Of a DNA stretch of 5,664 nucleotides, positions 1 through 4,906 are shown one piece after another; the stretch's first letter is position 1, and each line of letters opens with the position of its first letter. This DNA is from an uncultured Lysobacteraceae bacterium (lineage in GTDB: Bacteria; Pseudomonadota; Gammaproteobacteria; Xanthomonadales; Rhodanobacteraceae), in NCBI GenBank assembly GCA_946482585.1, contig CAMLSI010000353.1:1-5664 (forward strand), in the 5' to 3' direction. A model generated the notes under the pieces. That model ran no database searches. It was not told where the DNA came from and saw nothing but the letters and a program-made list of their open reading frames with translations. The translations under genes and the position numbers were made by a program.

Positions 1-84
1 CGCCAGCGTGAGCGCGACCTGGTTGACGCGCTTGCGCCGGCGGTGCGTGGCCAGGCGCGGGTCGGCCGCGGGGATGGCGCTCAT
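1..84 (-). CDS. pstA: PstA, phosphate ABC transporter permease (N-terminal fragment)
   Basis: Only the first 28 codons are in the window; the gene continues past the left edge. Translation begins MSAIPAADPRLATHRRRKR and continues VNQVALTLA. This is a short cytoplasmic tail with a basic RRRKR cluster just before what looks like the first membrane helix, the usual opening of PstA. PstA pairs with PstC to form the inner-membrane channel of the PstSCAB phosphate importer. The start codon overlaps the pstC stop in an ATGA junction (84-81), so translation is probably coupled. The identification rests on position directly after pstC plus this basic N-terminus, because no permease core is visible. 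pstB and phoU are expected further left but cannot be seen. Confidence 0.85.
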   Translation of the reverse strand, partial: MSAIPAADPRLATHRRRKRVNQVALTLA

Positions 85-1085
85 GTGCGCGCTCCTTCGC
101 CGCGCTGCAGGCGCAGCAGCAGCAGCTTCGACAGCGCCAGCACCACGAAGGTGATGAAGAACAGGACGAGGCCGAGATAGATCAGCGAGGCCTGATGCAG
201 GCCGGCGCCGGCCTCGGCGAACTCGTTGGCCAGCGCCGAGGTGATGCTGTTGGCGGCCTCGAACAGCGACAGCGACTGCAGCTGGTTGAAGTTGCCGATC
301 ACGAAGGTGACGGCCATGGTCTCGCCGAGCGCGCGGCCGAGGCCGAGGAAGATGCCGCCGATCACGGCCGAGCGCGTGTACGGCAGCACGACGTTCCAGG
401 ACACTTCCCAGGTCGTCGAGCCCAGCGCGTAGGCCGATTCCTTGAGCCGCGTCGGCACGGTCAGGAACACTTCGCGCATGACCGAGGAAATGAACGGGAT
501 GACCATGATCGCCAGCACGATGCCCGCGGTCAGCATGCCGATGCCGAGTGGCGGTCCCTGGAACAATGGTCCGAGGATCGGCAGCGGACCGAGGTGTTCG
601 GTCAGGAACGGAATCACCGTCGTGGACATGACCGGCACGAACACGAACAGGCCCCACATGCCGTAGATGATCGACGGAATGCCCGCGAGCAGCTCGATCG
701 CGGACGCGACCGGCGTGCGCAGCCACGGCGGCGCGACCTCGGTCAGGAACAGGGCGATGCCGAAGCTGACGGGCACGGCGATCAGCATCGCGATCAGCGC
801 GGTGACGAGCGTGCCGTAGATCGGCACGAGGGCGCCGAATTTCTTGCCGACGGCGTCCCAGTCGGTCGTCGTCAGGAAATCGAATCCAAACGTGGAAAAA
901 GCCAGTCGTCCGCCCCAGAGCATGGAGACGGCCGCGCCCGTCAGGGCGATCAGCACGAACAGGCCGGCACCGGTGACGAGATAGCGGAAGAAGCGGTCGG
1001 CGCGGCGATCGGATTCGGCGCGGCGCGCGATGGAATCCGCCGACGCCGTCAGCGTGCCGGCAGGCAAAGCGTGGTCGGTACTCAT
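81..1085 (-). CDS. pstC: PstC, phosphate ABC transporter permease
   Basis: This 334-residue inner-membrane permease, close to the usual PstC length, forms the phosphate translocation channel with PstA and receives phosphate from PstS. After a charged cytoplasmic tail (residues 1-33, rich in R, D and E) come hydrophobic segments at about 35-57, 89-117, 131-152, 184-203, 238-262 and 299-323, the six-helix pattern of the family. The EAA-type coupling loop that contacts the ATPase PstB is at about 205-235, with ESAYALGSTTWEV followed by LP; GLGRALGETMAV at 248-259 is a typical PstC signature. The ATG at 1085 has no recognisable Shine-Dalgarno, but no better in-frame start was seen nearby. The gene lies 76 nt after pstS, with a hairpin in the gap, and overlaps pstA by 4 nt. 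It is almost certainly part of a pstSCA(B-phoU) operon. Confidence 0.96.
   Translation of the reverse strand: MSTDHALPAGTLTASADSIARRAESDRRADRFFRYLVTGAGLFVLIALTGAAVSMLWGGRLAFSTFGFDFLTTTDWDAVGKKFGALVPIYGTLVTALIAMLIAVPVSFGIALFLTEVAPPWLRTPVASAIELLAGIPSIIYGMWGLFVFVPVMSTTVIPFLTEHLGPLPILGPLFQGPPLGIGMLTAGIVLAIMVIPFISSVMREVFLTVPTRLKESAYALGSTTWEVSWNVVLPYTRSAVIGGIFLGLGRALGETMAVTFVIGNFNQLQSLSLFEAANSITSALANEFAEAGAGLHQASLIYLGLVLFFITFVVLALSKLLLLRLQRGEGART
92..97 (-). promoter_or_regulatory. Ribosome binding site of pstA
   Basis: On the minus strand AAGGAG stands 7 nt before the pstA ATG at 84, inside the last codons of pstC. It is a near-perfect Shine-Dalgarno at a good distance and fixes the pstA start. 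It also suggests PstA can be initiated independently as well as by coupling through the ATGA overlap. Confidence 0.7.
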
Positions 1086-1119
1086 GCGTCAGTCACGGGC
1101 TGGCGGTGAGGAACACGGA

Positions 1120-1149
1120 CGGGGCGAAGCGCTCGTGCGCTCCGCCCCG
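1120..1149 (-). promoter_or_regulatory. Stem-loop between pstS and pstC
   Basis: In the minus-strand transcript the arms CGGGGCG-G-AGCGC and GCGCU-U-CGCCCCG pair through 13 consecutive positions, including one G-U wobble, around the tetraloop ACGA. It starts 12 nt after the pstS stop and ends 34 nt before the pstC ATG. No T-run follows (the next bases are TCCGTGTTC), so it is not a canonical intrinsic terminator. The likely role is to protect the 3' end of pstS mRNA or to attenuate read-through, giving more PstS than PstC/PstA. The pairing is seen in the sequence; the role is inference. Confidence 0.65.
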
Positions 1150-1161
1150 CGGCATGAGAGC

Positions 1162-2181
1162 TCAGGCTTTGATTTCCGACGCCCAGTAGGCCTCGATCTG
1201 CTTGACCAGTTCTTCGGGCAGCGGCACGAAGTCGAGCGCTTCGGCCTGCGGCTTGCCGTTCTCGAGCGCCCACTTGAAGAAGGCCAGCGCGTTCTTGGAG
1301 CGTGCCGCGTCCTTGGGCTGCTTGTACATCAGGATGAAGTTGGTCGCGGCGATCGGCCACGAGGCGTCGCCCGGCGCATTCGTGATGATCAGGTAGAAGT
1401 CCTTGGCGTTCTTCCAGTCGGCGCTCGCGGCGGCGGCCTGAAAGCTCTCGCGGCTCGGCTGCACGAACTTGCCGGCGGCGTTCTGCACGGCGCCGTAGGT
1501 CATCTTGTTCTGCAGCGAATAGGCGAGTTCGACGTAGCCGATCGAGCCCGGAATCTGCTTCACGTAGGCGGCGACGCCTTCATTGCCCTTGCCGCCGACG
1601 CCGACCGGCCACTGCACCGACGTGCCTTCGCCGATCTTGGTCTTCCATTCCGGCGAAACCTTCGAGAGATAGTTGACCCAGTTGAACGTGGTGCCCGAAC
1701 CGTCCGAACGATGCACGACCGTGATCATCGCGTCCGGCAGCGCGACACCCGCGTTGACGGCAACGATCTGCGGGTCGTTCCACTTGGTGATCTTGCCGAG
1801 GAAGATGTCGGCGAGCAGCGGGCCGGTGAACTGGATCTTGCCCGCTTCGATGCCCTTGATGTTGACGACCGGAACGACGCCGCCGATGACTGACGGGAAC
1901 TGGCCGAGGCCGGCTTCCGCGAGTTCCTTGCTGTCGAGCGGTTTGTCGGAAGAGCCGAAGTCGACCGTGCCGGCCTTGATCTGCGCAATGCCGCCGCCGG
2001 AGCCGATGGACTGATAGTTGATCTTGTTGCCCGTCGCCTGACTGTAGTCGGCCGACCACTTCGACATGACCGGATAGACGAAGGTGGCGCCTGCGCCGGT
2101 GATGTCGGCGGCCTGGACGGAGACCGAAGCCGCCGCGATGAGGCTGGCGAGCGCGAGGCGCGTCGTGAAAGTCTTGAACAC
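1162..2181 (-). CDS. pstS: PstS, periplasmic phosphate-binding protein
   Basis: PstS captures inorganic phosphate in the periplasm and delivers it to the PstCA channel. The 339-residue product begins with a signal peptide: basic MFKTFTTR, hydrophobic core LALASLIAAASVSV, and likely cleavage after VQA (residue 24), leaving mature ADITGAG. Phosphate-contacting motifs known from E. coli PstS are present in order: GAGATFVYP (29-37), SIGSGGG (58-64), DFGSSD (74-79, with Asp79 equivalent to the selective aspartate) and HRSDGSGTTFNW (157-168, Arg158, Ser162, Gly163, Thr164). The start is GTG at 2181, supported by a strong Shine-Dalgarno 6 nt upstream and by the signal peptide beginning there. It is the first gene of the operon, behind a Pho-box array, so PhoB-dependent induction at low phosphate is expected. 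No key residue appears to be missing. Confidence 0.97.
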   Translation of the reverse strand: MFKTFTTRLALASLIAAASVSVQAADITGAGATFVYPVMSKWSADYSQATGNKINYQSIGSGGGIAQIKAGTVDFGSSDKPLDSKELAEAGLGQFPSVIGGVVPVVNIKGIEAGKIQFTGPLLADIFLGKITKWNDPQIVAVNAGVALPDAMITVVHRSDGSGTTFNWVNYLSKVSPEWKTKIGEGTSVQWPVGVGGKGNEGVAAYVKQIPGSIGYVELAYSLQNKMTYGAVQNAAGKFVQPSRESFQAAAASADWKNAKDFYLIITNAPGDASWPIAATNFILMYKQPKDAARSKNALAFFKWALENGKPQAEALDFVPLPEELVKQIEAYWASEIKA

Positions 2182-2187
2182 GGTGAA

Positions 2188-2193
2188 CTCCTT
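2188..2193 (-). promoter_or_regulatory. Ribosome binding site of pstS (selects a GTG start)
   Basis: AAGGAG lies 6 nt before the GTG at 2181 on the minus strand. This strong site at ideal spacing decides in favour of the non-ATG start and contrasts with the absence of such a site before pstC. Confidence 0.8.
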
Positions 2194-2224
2194 GGAAGCG
2201 ACTGAGCTACAGGTATCGGCGCGC

Positions 2225-2230
2225 TTTGTA
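2225..2230 (-). promoter_or_regulatory. Candidate -10 element of the pstS promoter
   Basis: TACAAA on the minus strand (4 of 6 matches to TATAAT) begins exactly 10 nt after the last Pho half-site. At PhoB-activated promoters the Pho box replaces the -35 element and the -10 follows at about this distance. Transcription would start near 2217-2219, giving a leader of roughly 37 nt before the GTG. No good independent -35 hexamer is apparent, as expected for an activator-dependent promoter. Confidence 0.55.
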
Positions 2231-2240
2231 CGCGCGCTCT

Positions 2241-2280
2241 GTTGCAGTCGCGTGGGAGTTTTGTTTCAGCTGTGTGACAA
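2241..2280 (-). promoter_or_regulatory. Two tandem Pho boxes (four PhoB half-sites) upstream of pstS
   Basis: Read on the minus strand, four 7-nt units recur at an exact 11-nt step: TTGTCAC (2280-2274), CTGAAAC (2269-2263), CTCCCAC (2258-2252) and CTGCAAC (2247-2241), separated by 4-nt spacers ACAG, AAAA and GCGA. Against the PhoB half-site CTGTCAT/C they match at 6, 5, 5 and 5 of 7 positions, and all four end in AC. Two 7-nt repeats with a 4-nt spacer is the known Pho-box architecture, so this array can hold two PhoB dimers, one abutting the -10 region. The match to individual half-sites is moderate. The conclusion rests mainly on the periodicity, the position and the identity of the downstream gene. 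Confidence 0.75.
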
Positions 2281-2343
2281 GGCCGGAATGGGTGCGCGGT
2301 TGCGTGCTCGCGACCGTGCCGGATCAATGGGTTGGCGCATCGT

Positions 2344-2373
2344 CGCTGTCATCGATGTGAAACATCGGCAGCG
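2344..2373 (-). other. Weak interrupted stem-loop between the crotonase gene and pstS
   Basis: Arms CGATGT/ACATCG (6 bp, loop 3 nt) continue after a small internal bulge into CGCTG/CAGCG (5 bp). It sits directly downstream of the stronger hairpin at 2379-2410 on the minus-strand transcript. No T-tract follows. It could help end or stabilise the upstream transcript, or be chance in GC-rich DNA. Confidence 0.3.
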
Positions 2374-2378
2374 CAGGA

Positions 2379-2410
2379 CGGACCGCCGCTGCCGGTGCGG
2401 CGGCGGTCCG
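2379..2410 (-). terminator. GC-rich hairpin after the crotonase gene, possible terminator
   Basis: An 11-bp perfect inverted repeat, CGGACCGCCGC and GCGGCGGTCCG, surrounds a 10-nt loop and begins 8 nt past the crotonase stop codon. On the minus-strand transcript the stem is followed by TCCTGCGC, with no run of T. It is therefore a factor-dependent or 3'-end-stabilising structure rather than a textbook intrinsic terminator. Some read-through toward pstS, 0.2 kb downstream on the same strand, is possible. Confidence 0.45.
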
Positions 2411-2418
2411 ATCCCGGC

Positions 2419-3201
2419 TCATTTGCCGTGGAATTCGGCTTTGCGTTTCTGCAGGAAGGCCTGCGTGCCCTCGCGCATGTCGGCAGTCGAACAGCACAGC
2501 GCGAAGGCCTGGGTTTCGAATTCGAGCGCCGCGTCCATGGCGCAATCGGCGCCGACCGTCACTGCGTCGAGAATGCCGGCCAAGGCGATCGGCGCCGCGG
2601 CGGCGAGCTGATTCGCGACCGCGTCGACTTCCTCGTCGAGCCGTTCGGCCGGTACGACACGGTTGAGCACGCCGAGCGTCTGTCCGCGTGCCGCGTCGAT
2701 GGTCGTGCCGAGCAGGCAGAGTTCGAGCGCCGCGCCGCGGCCGGCGAGCCGTGTCAGCCGCTGCGTGCCGCCGAAGCCCGGAATCACCCCGAGATTGATC
2801 TCGGGCTGGCCGAGCCTCGCCTTCTCGCTCGCGATGCGCAGGTGACAGCTCATCGCGAGTTCCATGCCGCCGCCGAGTGCGAAGCCCTGGATGCGCGCGA
2901 CGACCGGCTTGTTCGTGCGCTCGATACCGCGCATCAGGGACTGGCCGGCGCGCGAGAACGCCTGTGCATCGACCGGGCTCAGGATGGCGAGCTCGGCGAT
3001 GTCGGCGCCTGCGACGAAGGCCTTCTCGCCGGCGCCGGCGAGCACGATCACGCGGACGGAAGCGTCCTCGCGTGCCGCGCGAAACGCCGCGTCGAGCTCC
3101 TGCAAGGTCCGCAGATTCAAGGCGTTGAGCTTGTCCGGACGGTTGATCGTGACGGTGCGGACGGCGCCGCGGTCGCTGACGAGCAGGTTCTGATAGTCCA
3201 T
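2419..3201 (-). CDS. Enoyl-CoA hydratase/isomerase (crotonase) family protein
   Basis: This 260-residue protein has the standard single-domain crotonase length. Such enzymes hydrate trans-2-enoyl-CoA thioesters to 3-hydroxyacyl-CoA in the cytoplasm, typically in beta-oxidation or amino-acid and aromatic catabolism. Visible motifs are the oxyanion-hole segment KAFVAGADIAEL (60-71), NKPVVARIQGFALGGGMELA (97-116) with the glycine triplet at 110-112, and GQPEINLGVIPGFGGTQRL (131-149). Both catalytic glutamates of true hydratases are present, Glu114 and Glu134, so hydratase activity is likely. The exact acyl-CoA substrate cannot be told from sequence alone. The start at 3201 (MDYQNLL) is preferred because GGAG lies 6 nt upstream and family members begin there; the frame stays open upstream to a TTG at 3261, but that extension looks non-native. 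No beta-oxidation partner is adjacent, and it may be its own transcription unit. Confidence 0.93.
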   Translation of the reverse strand: MDYQNLLVSDRGAVRTVTINRPDKLNALNLRTLQELDAAFRAAREDASVRVIVLAGAGEKAFVAGADIAELAILSPVDAQAFSRAGQSLMRGIERTNKPVVARIQGFALGGGMELAMSCHLRIASEKARLGQPEINLGVIPGFGGTQRLTRLAGRGAALELCLLGTTIDAARGQTLGVLNRVVPAERLDEEVDAVANQLAAAAPIALAGILDAVTVGADCAMDAALEFETQAFALCCSTADMREGTQAFLQKRKAEFHGK

Positions 3202-3207
3202 GGACGG

Positions 3208-3211
3208 CTCC
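3208..3211 (-). promoter_or_regulatory. Ribosome binding site of the crotonase gene
   Basis: GGAG stands 6 nt before the ATG at 3201 on the minus strand and decides this start over the upstream in-frame TTG at 3261. A TACCAT at 3231-3226 could be the -10 for this gene, but no -35 supports it. Confidence 0.6.
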
Positions 3212-3272
3212 GGCGAAAAGCCCGGATGGTAGCAGGCGGCGTGCGGGCGCTGTTCAGCCAACGCCGGGCAGT

Positions 3273-3306
3273 CTGCGCCGGCCCGCGCGGCGCAGTTTCG
3301 CGCCGC
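3273..3306. repeat. Overlapping, mutually exclusive inverted repeats in a divergent intergenic region
   Basis: CTGCGCCG (3273-3280) pairs perfectly with CGGCGCAG (3288-3295) across a 7-nt loop. The overlapping GCGGCGC (3287-3293) pairs perfectly with GCGCCGC (3300-3306) across a 6-nt loop. The two stems share the middle segment, so only one can form at a time. They lie between the start codons of two divergent genes. They could be operator or leader elements, but in such GC-rich DNA short perfect repeats also arise by chance. Confidence 0.35.
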
Positions 3307-3350
3307 CTCGGGGCCGTCGCGGTCCGGTAGCCGGTGACTTGTACCTTCGC

Positions 3351-3356
3351 TATCAT
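3351..3356 (+). promoter_or_regulatory. Candidate -10 of the FKBP gene promoter
   Basis: TATCAT matches TATAAT at 5 of 6 positions and lies 67 nt before the FKBP ATG. The hexamer 17 nt upstream (TAGCCG) is a poor -35, so the promoter call rests on the -10 alone. If correct, the leader would be about 60 nt. Confidence 0.4.
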
Positions 3357-3413
3357 GACGAGCTCTTTGCGGCCGCCATCCCTGGGCCGGTCGATTTCGG
3401 CAGGTTTTTCAAT

Positions 3414-3419
3414 GGAGGT
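3414..3419 (+). promoter_or_regulatory. Ribosome binding site of the FKBP gene
   Basis: GGAGGT, a very strong Shine-Dalgarno, is 4 nt from the ATG at 3424. It fixes the start there rather than at the in-frame ATG at 3334, and the signal peptide begins at the same codon. Confidence 0.85.
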
Positions 3420-3423
3420 AAGC

Positions 3424-4107
3424 ATGAATTTGCGTTGGTCTGTCGCCGCAGCGTTGCTGCTCGCGACCGGTGCCGCCGTCGCGCAGGACACCACGAGTGA
3501 GAAAGGCAAGCTGAGCTACTCCATCGGCTACCAGATCGGCCAGGATTTCGTCGAGCGCAAGATGGACATCGACGTGAATACGGTCATTCGCGCGATGCAG
3601 GACGGTTACGCGAAGAAGAACCCGGCCGTGTCGCAGGAAGTCATGCGCGACGTGCTCGGCAAGATGCAGCAGAAGATGATGACCGAGGCCAAGGCCGAGT
3701 TCGACAAGATGTCCGCGGACAACAAAGCCAAGAGCCAGAAGTTTCTCGCCGAGAACAAAGCCAAGAAGAACGTCGTCTCGACGCAGTCGGGCCTGCAGTA
3801 CCGCGTCATCGAAGAAGGCACCGGCGCGCGCGCGACGATCAACAGCGACGTGACCGTGCACTACCGCGGCTCGCTGAGCTCGGGCCTCGAATTCGACAGC
3901 TCGTTCGCCCGCGGCGAGCCGGTGCAGTTCAAGGTCAAGGACGTCATCAAGGGCTGGCAGGAAGCGCTGCCGCTGATGCGCGTCGGCGATCACTGGCAGC
4001 TGTTCGTGCCGCCGGAACTCGCCTACGGCGAACGCGGCCAGCCGCCGCGCATCGGGCCGAACGAAGCACTCGTGTTCGAAATCAAGCTCGTCGACGTCAA
4101 GCAGTAA
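3424..4107 (+). CDS. Secreted FKBP-type peptidyl-prolyl cis-trans isomerase (Mip/FkpA-like)
   Basis: This 227-residue folding catalyst and chaperone accelerates proline cis-trans isomerisation, most likely in the periplasm. Residues 1-20 are a signal peptide (MNLRWSVAAALLLATG..., probable cleavage after AVA, before QD). Residues about 27-115 are the helical, charged FKBP N-terminal dimerisation region (SYSIGYQIGQDF, then a lysine- and alanine-rich long helix). Residues about 120-227 are the catalytic FKBP domain. Conserved active-site positions are visible: Tyr147 (VHYRG), Phe157-Asp158, Val174-Ile175, Trp178 (VIKGW), Tyr201 (PPELAYGERG) and Phe218 (LVFEIKLVDV). The architecture equals FkpA/Mip and the protein ends at the domain without a tail. 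No lipobox cysteine is present, so it is soluble rather than a lipoprotein. It appears monocistronic, with its own terminator; the crotonase gene is divergent. Confidence 0.95.
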   Translation: MNLRWSVAAALLLATGAAVAQDTTSEKGKLSYSIGYQIGQDFVERKMDIDVNTVIRAMQDGYAKKNPAVSQEVMRDVLGKMQQKMMTEAKAEFDKMSADNKAKSQKFLAENKAKKNVVSTQSGLQYRVIEEGTGARATINSDVTVHYRGSLSSGLEFDSSFARGEPVQFKVKDVIKGWQEALPLMRVGDHWQLFVPPELAYGERGQPPRIGPNEALVFEIKLVDVKQ

Positions 4108-4126
4108 GTCGTCGCGAGTGAGCACG

Positions 4127-4155
4127 AAAAAAGCCGCGCATCGCGCGGCTTTTTT
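4127..4155. terminator. Bidirectional intrinsic terminator
   Basis: A 7-bp GC stem, GCCGCGC/GCGCGGC with the loop ATC, is flanked by A6 on the left and T6 on the right, so the helix can extend to 13 bp. Each strand has a U-run directly after the stem. It begins 19 nt past the FKBP stop and also faces the convergent gene ending at 4266, and can close both transcripts. Confidence 0.92.
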
Positions 4156-4265
4156 CTTGTCCGTGTCCGATGACGTCCGCAGGGTTTCCTGCACGACGCA
4201 TCGCGACGACGGCAGGCGCGATGGCGCGATCCCGACGGCGGCCGTCGCTCGCGCCGTGCTGCCGG

Positions 4266-4649
4266 CTAGGCGCTGCCGGTCGATCCGCCGGCGAGCTCCT
4301 CGAGCGCGATTTCCATCTCGGCCTTGATCCGGTTGATCAGACGCATGGCCGGTTCGGCGTCGCCATCGTCGCTGCCGACACCAATGCCGCTCGCGACCGC
4401 CGCGCCGCGCGCGATGACGTCGGCATCGTCGTCGTCGACGAATTGCGCAAGGTATACATAGCCGCGCGCCAGGCCTTCGCGCAGCTCGGGGTGCTCGGGA
4501 GCGATCTCGTGCAGCAGGAAGCGCAGCGCGGCGCGGATGCGTTCTTTCGGATAGGGCAGGAGCGACTGCGGCAGCCCGTACACGCCAGGGGAGACGTGCG
4601 CGAGCACCTTGCCGTAATCACTGACGACCCGGGTGGCAAGTGCGAGCAT
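4266..4649 (-). CDS. Hypothetical acidic protein, family not recognised
   Basis: From the ATG at 4649 this encodes 127 residues; a TTG two codons upstream (4655) is an alternative. I do not recognise the family. The protein looks soluble and mostly helical: there is no signal peptide or long hydrophobic segment. The N-terminal half contains SPGVYGLPQSLLPYPKERI (20-38), a proline- and glycine-punctuated segment, then helix-like stretches to about residue 70. An acidic run VDDDDADVIA (71-80) and a glycine- and acid-rich linker GIGVGSDDGDAEP (88-100) precede a C-terminal amphipathic helix (101-120). It is credible as a real gene: codon use fits the neighbours, it fills an otherwise empty gap, it is divergent from the next gene, and a terminator lies beyond its end. 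No Shine-Dalgarno is convincing; GGAA lies 9 nt before the ATG. Function is unknown. Confidence 0.72.
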   Translation of the reverse strand: MLALATRVVSDYGKVLAHVSPGVYGLPQSLLPYPKERIRAALRFLLHEIAPEHPELREGLARGYVYLAQFVDDDDADVIARGAAVASGIGVGSDDGDAEPAMRLINRIKAEMEIALEELAGGSTGSA

Positions 4650-4714
4650 GCTCAACCGTTCCGCGGTTCAGGGTTGTTGTAATCTAGCAACGTAATCGCC
4701 ACATTCCTACGACG
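4650..4714. promoter_or_regulatory. Short divergent intergenic region
   Basis: These 65 nt separate two divergent start codons and must hold both promoters if neither gene is read from further away. It is noticeably more AT-rich than its surroundings. TGTAAT (4678-4683, plus strand) matches the -10 consensus at 5 of 6 positions and could serve the rightward operon, but no good -35 was found. A small inverted repeat AACCG/CGGTT (4654-4658, 4664-4668) sits at the start of the leftward gene. Confidence 0.4.
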
Positions 4715-4906
4715 ATGTTCTCAGTAAATCCCCCTGTTGCGATTCTTTCGCCCTGTATCGGTGTCTGCGCGCTCGACGCTCGCGGCTTTTGCGAGGGCTG
4801 TTACCGCACGGGCGCCGAGATCGCCGCGTGGCGCGGCCTCAGCGACGCGGAGCGCCGCCACCTGATGTTCGACGTGCTGCCGGAGCGGGAGCGGCAGCGC
4901 TCATGA
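4715..4906 (+). CDS. DUF1289 family small cysteine-rich protein
   Basis: This 63-residue protein matches DUF1289: SPCIGVCALD (12-21) followed by GFCEGCYRTGAEIAAW (24-39) and a helical tail LSDAERRHLM. The four cysteines, at residues 14, 18, 26 and 29, follow the pattern C-x3-C-x7-C-x2-C, which suggests zinc or iron-sulfur binding. The metal is inferred and the family has no settled function that I know of. The length is typical for stand-alone members. The ATG at 4715 is the only reasonable start, although the site upstream of it is weak. Its stop overlaps the ATG of the Nudix gene (ATGA, 4903-4906), making it the first gene of a tightly packed operon. Confidence 0.88.
   Translation: MFSVNPPVAILSPCIGVCALDARGFCEGCYRTGAEIAAWRGLSDAERRHLMFDVLPERERQRS

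Noticed and set aside
1082..1096. Four-codon mini-frame GTG-ACT-GAC-GCA-TGA whose stop overlaps the pstC ATG
   Set aside because: It could be a coupling mini-cistron, but it has no ribosome binding site and such short frames are expected by chance.
195..1109. Long plus-strand open frame of 304 codons opposite pstC
   Set aside because: Its translation is dominated by R, H, Q, E and D with no hydrophobic or family pattern; it is the antisense shadow of a clear PstC in GC-rich DNA.
1030..1893. Plus-strand open frame of 287 codons opposite pstS and the pstC start
   Set aside because: It overlaps well-supported genes on the other strand and has arginine-rich, low-information composition and no recognisable motif.
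3202..3261. N-terminal extension of the crotonase to a TTG at 3261
   Set aside because: The extension is not family-like, whereas the ATG at 3201 has GGAG at 6 nt and begins at the usual crotonase N-terminus.
2332..3330. Plus-strand open frame of 332 codons opposite the crotonase gene
   Set aside because: It is a complementary-strand shadow; the minus strand carries both catalytic glutamate motifs of the crotonase.
3334..3423. Upstream ATG extending the FKBP by 30 residues
   Set aside because: It would bury the signal peptide, and the strong GGAGGT sits immediately before the ATG at 3424.
3409..4194. Minus-strand open frame of 261 codons opposite the FKBP gene
   Set aside because: It runs through the terminator and is antisense to a complete FKBP with signal peptide and active-site residues.
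4156..4265. Gap between the bidirectional terminator and the unrecognised gene, with a short CGACGG/CCGTCG repeat
   Set aside because: The repeat is only 6 bp in GC-rich DNA and has no T-tract; nothing else in the gap looks like a gene or site.
4789..4902. Upstream extension of the Nudix protein into the DUF1289 gene
   Set aside because: The extension overlaps the conserved cysteine region of DUF1289 in another frame and is arginine-rich; the ATGA junction at 4903 gives the natural start.
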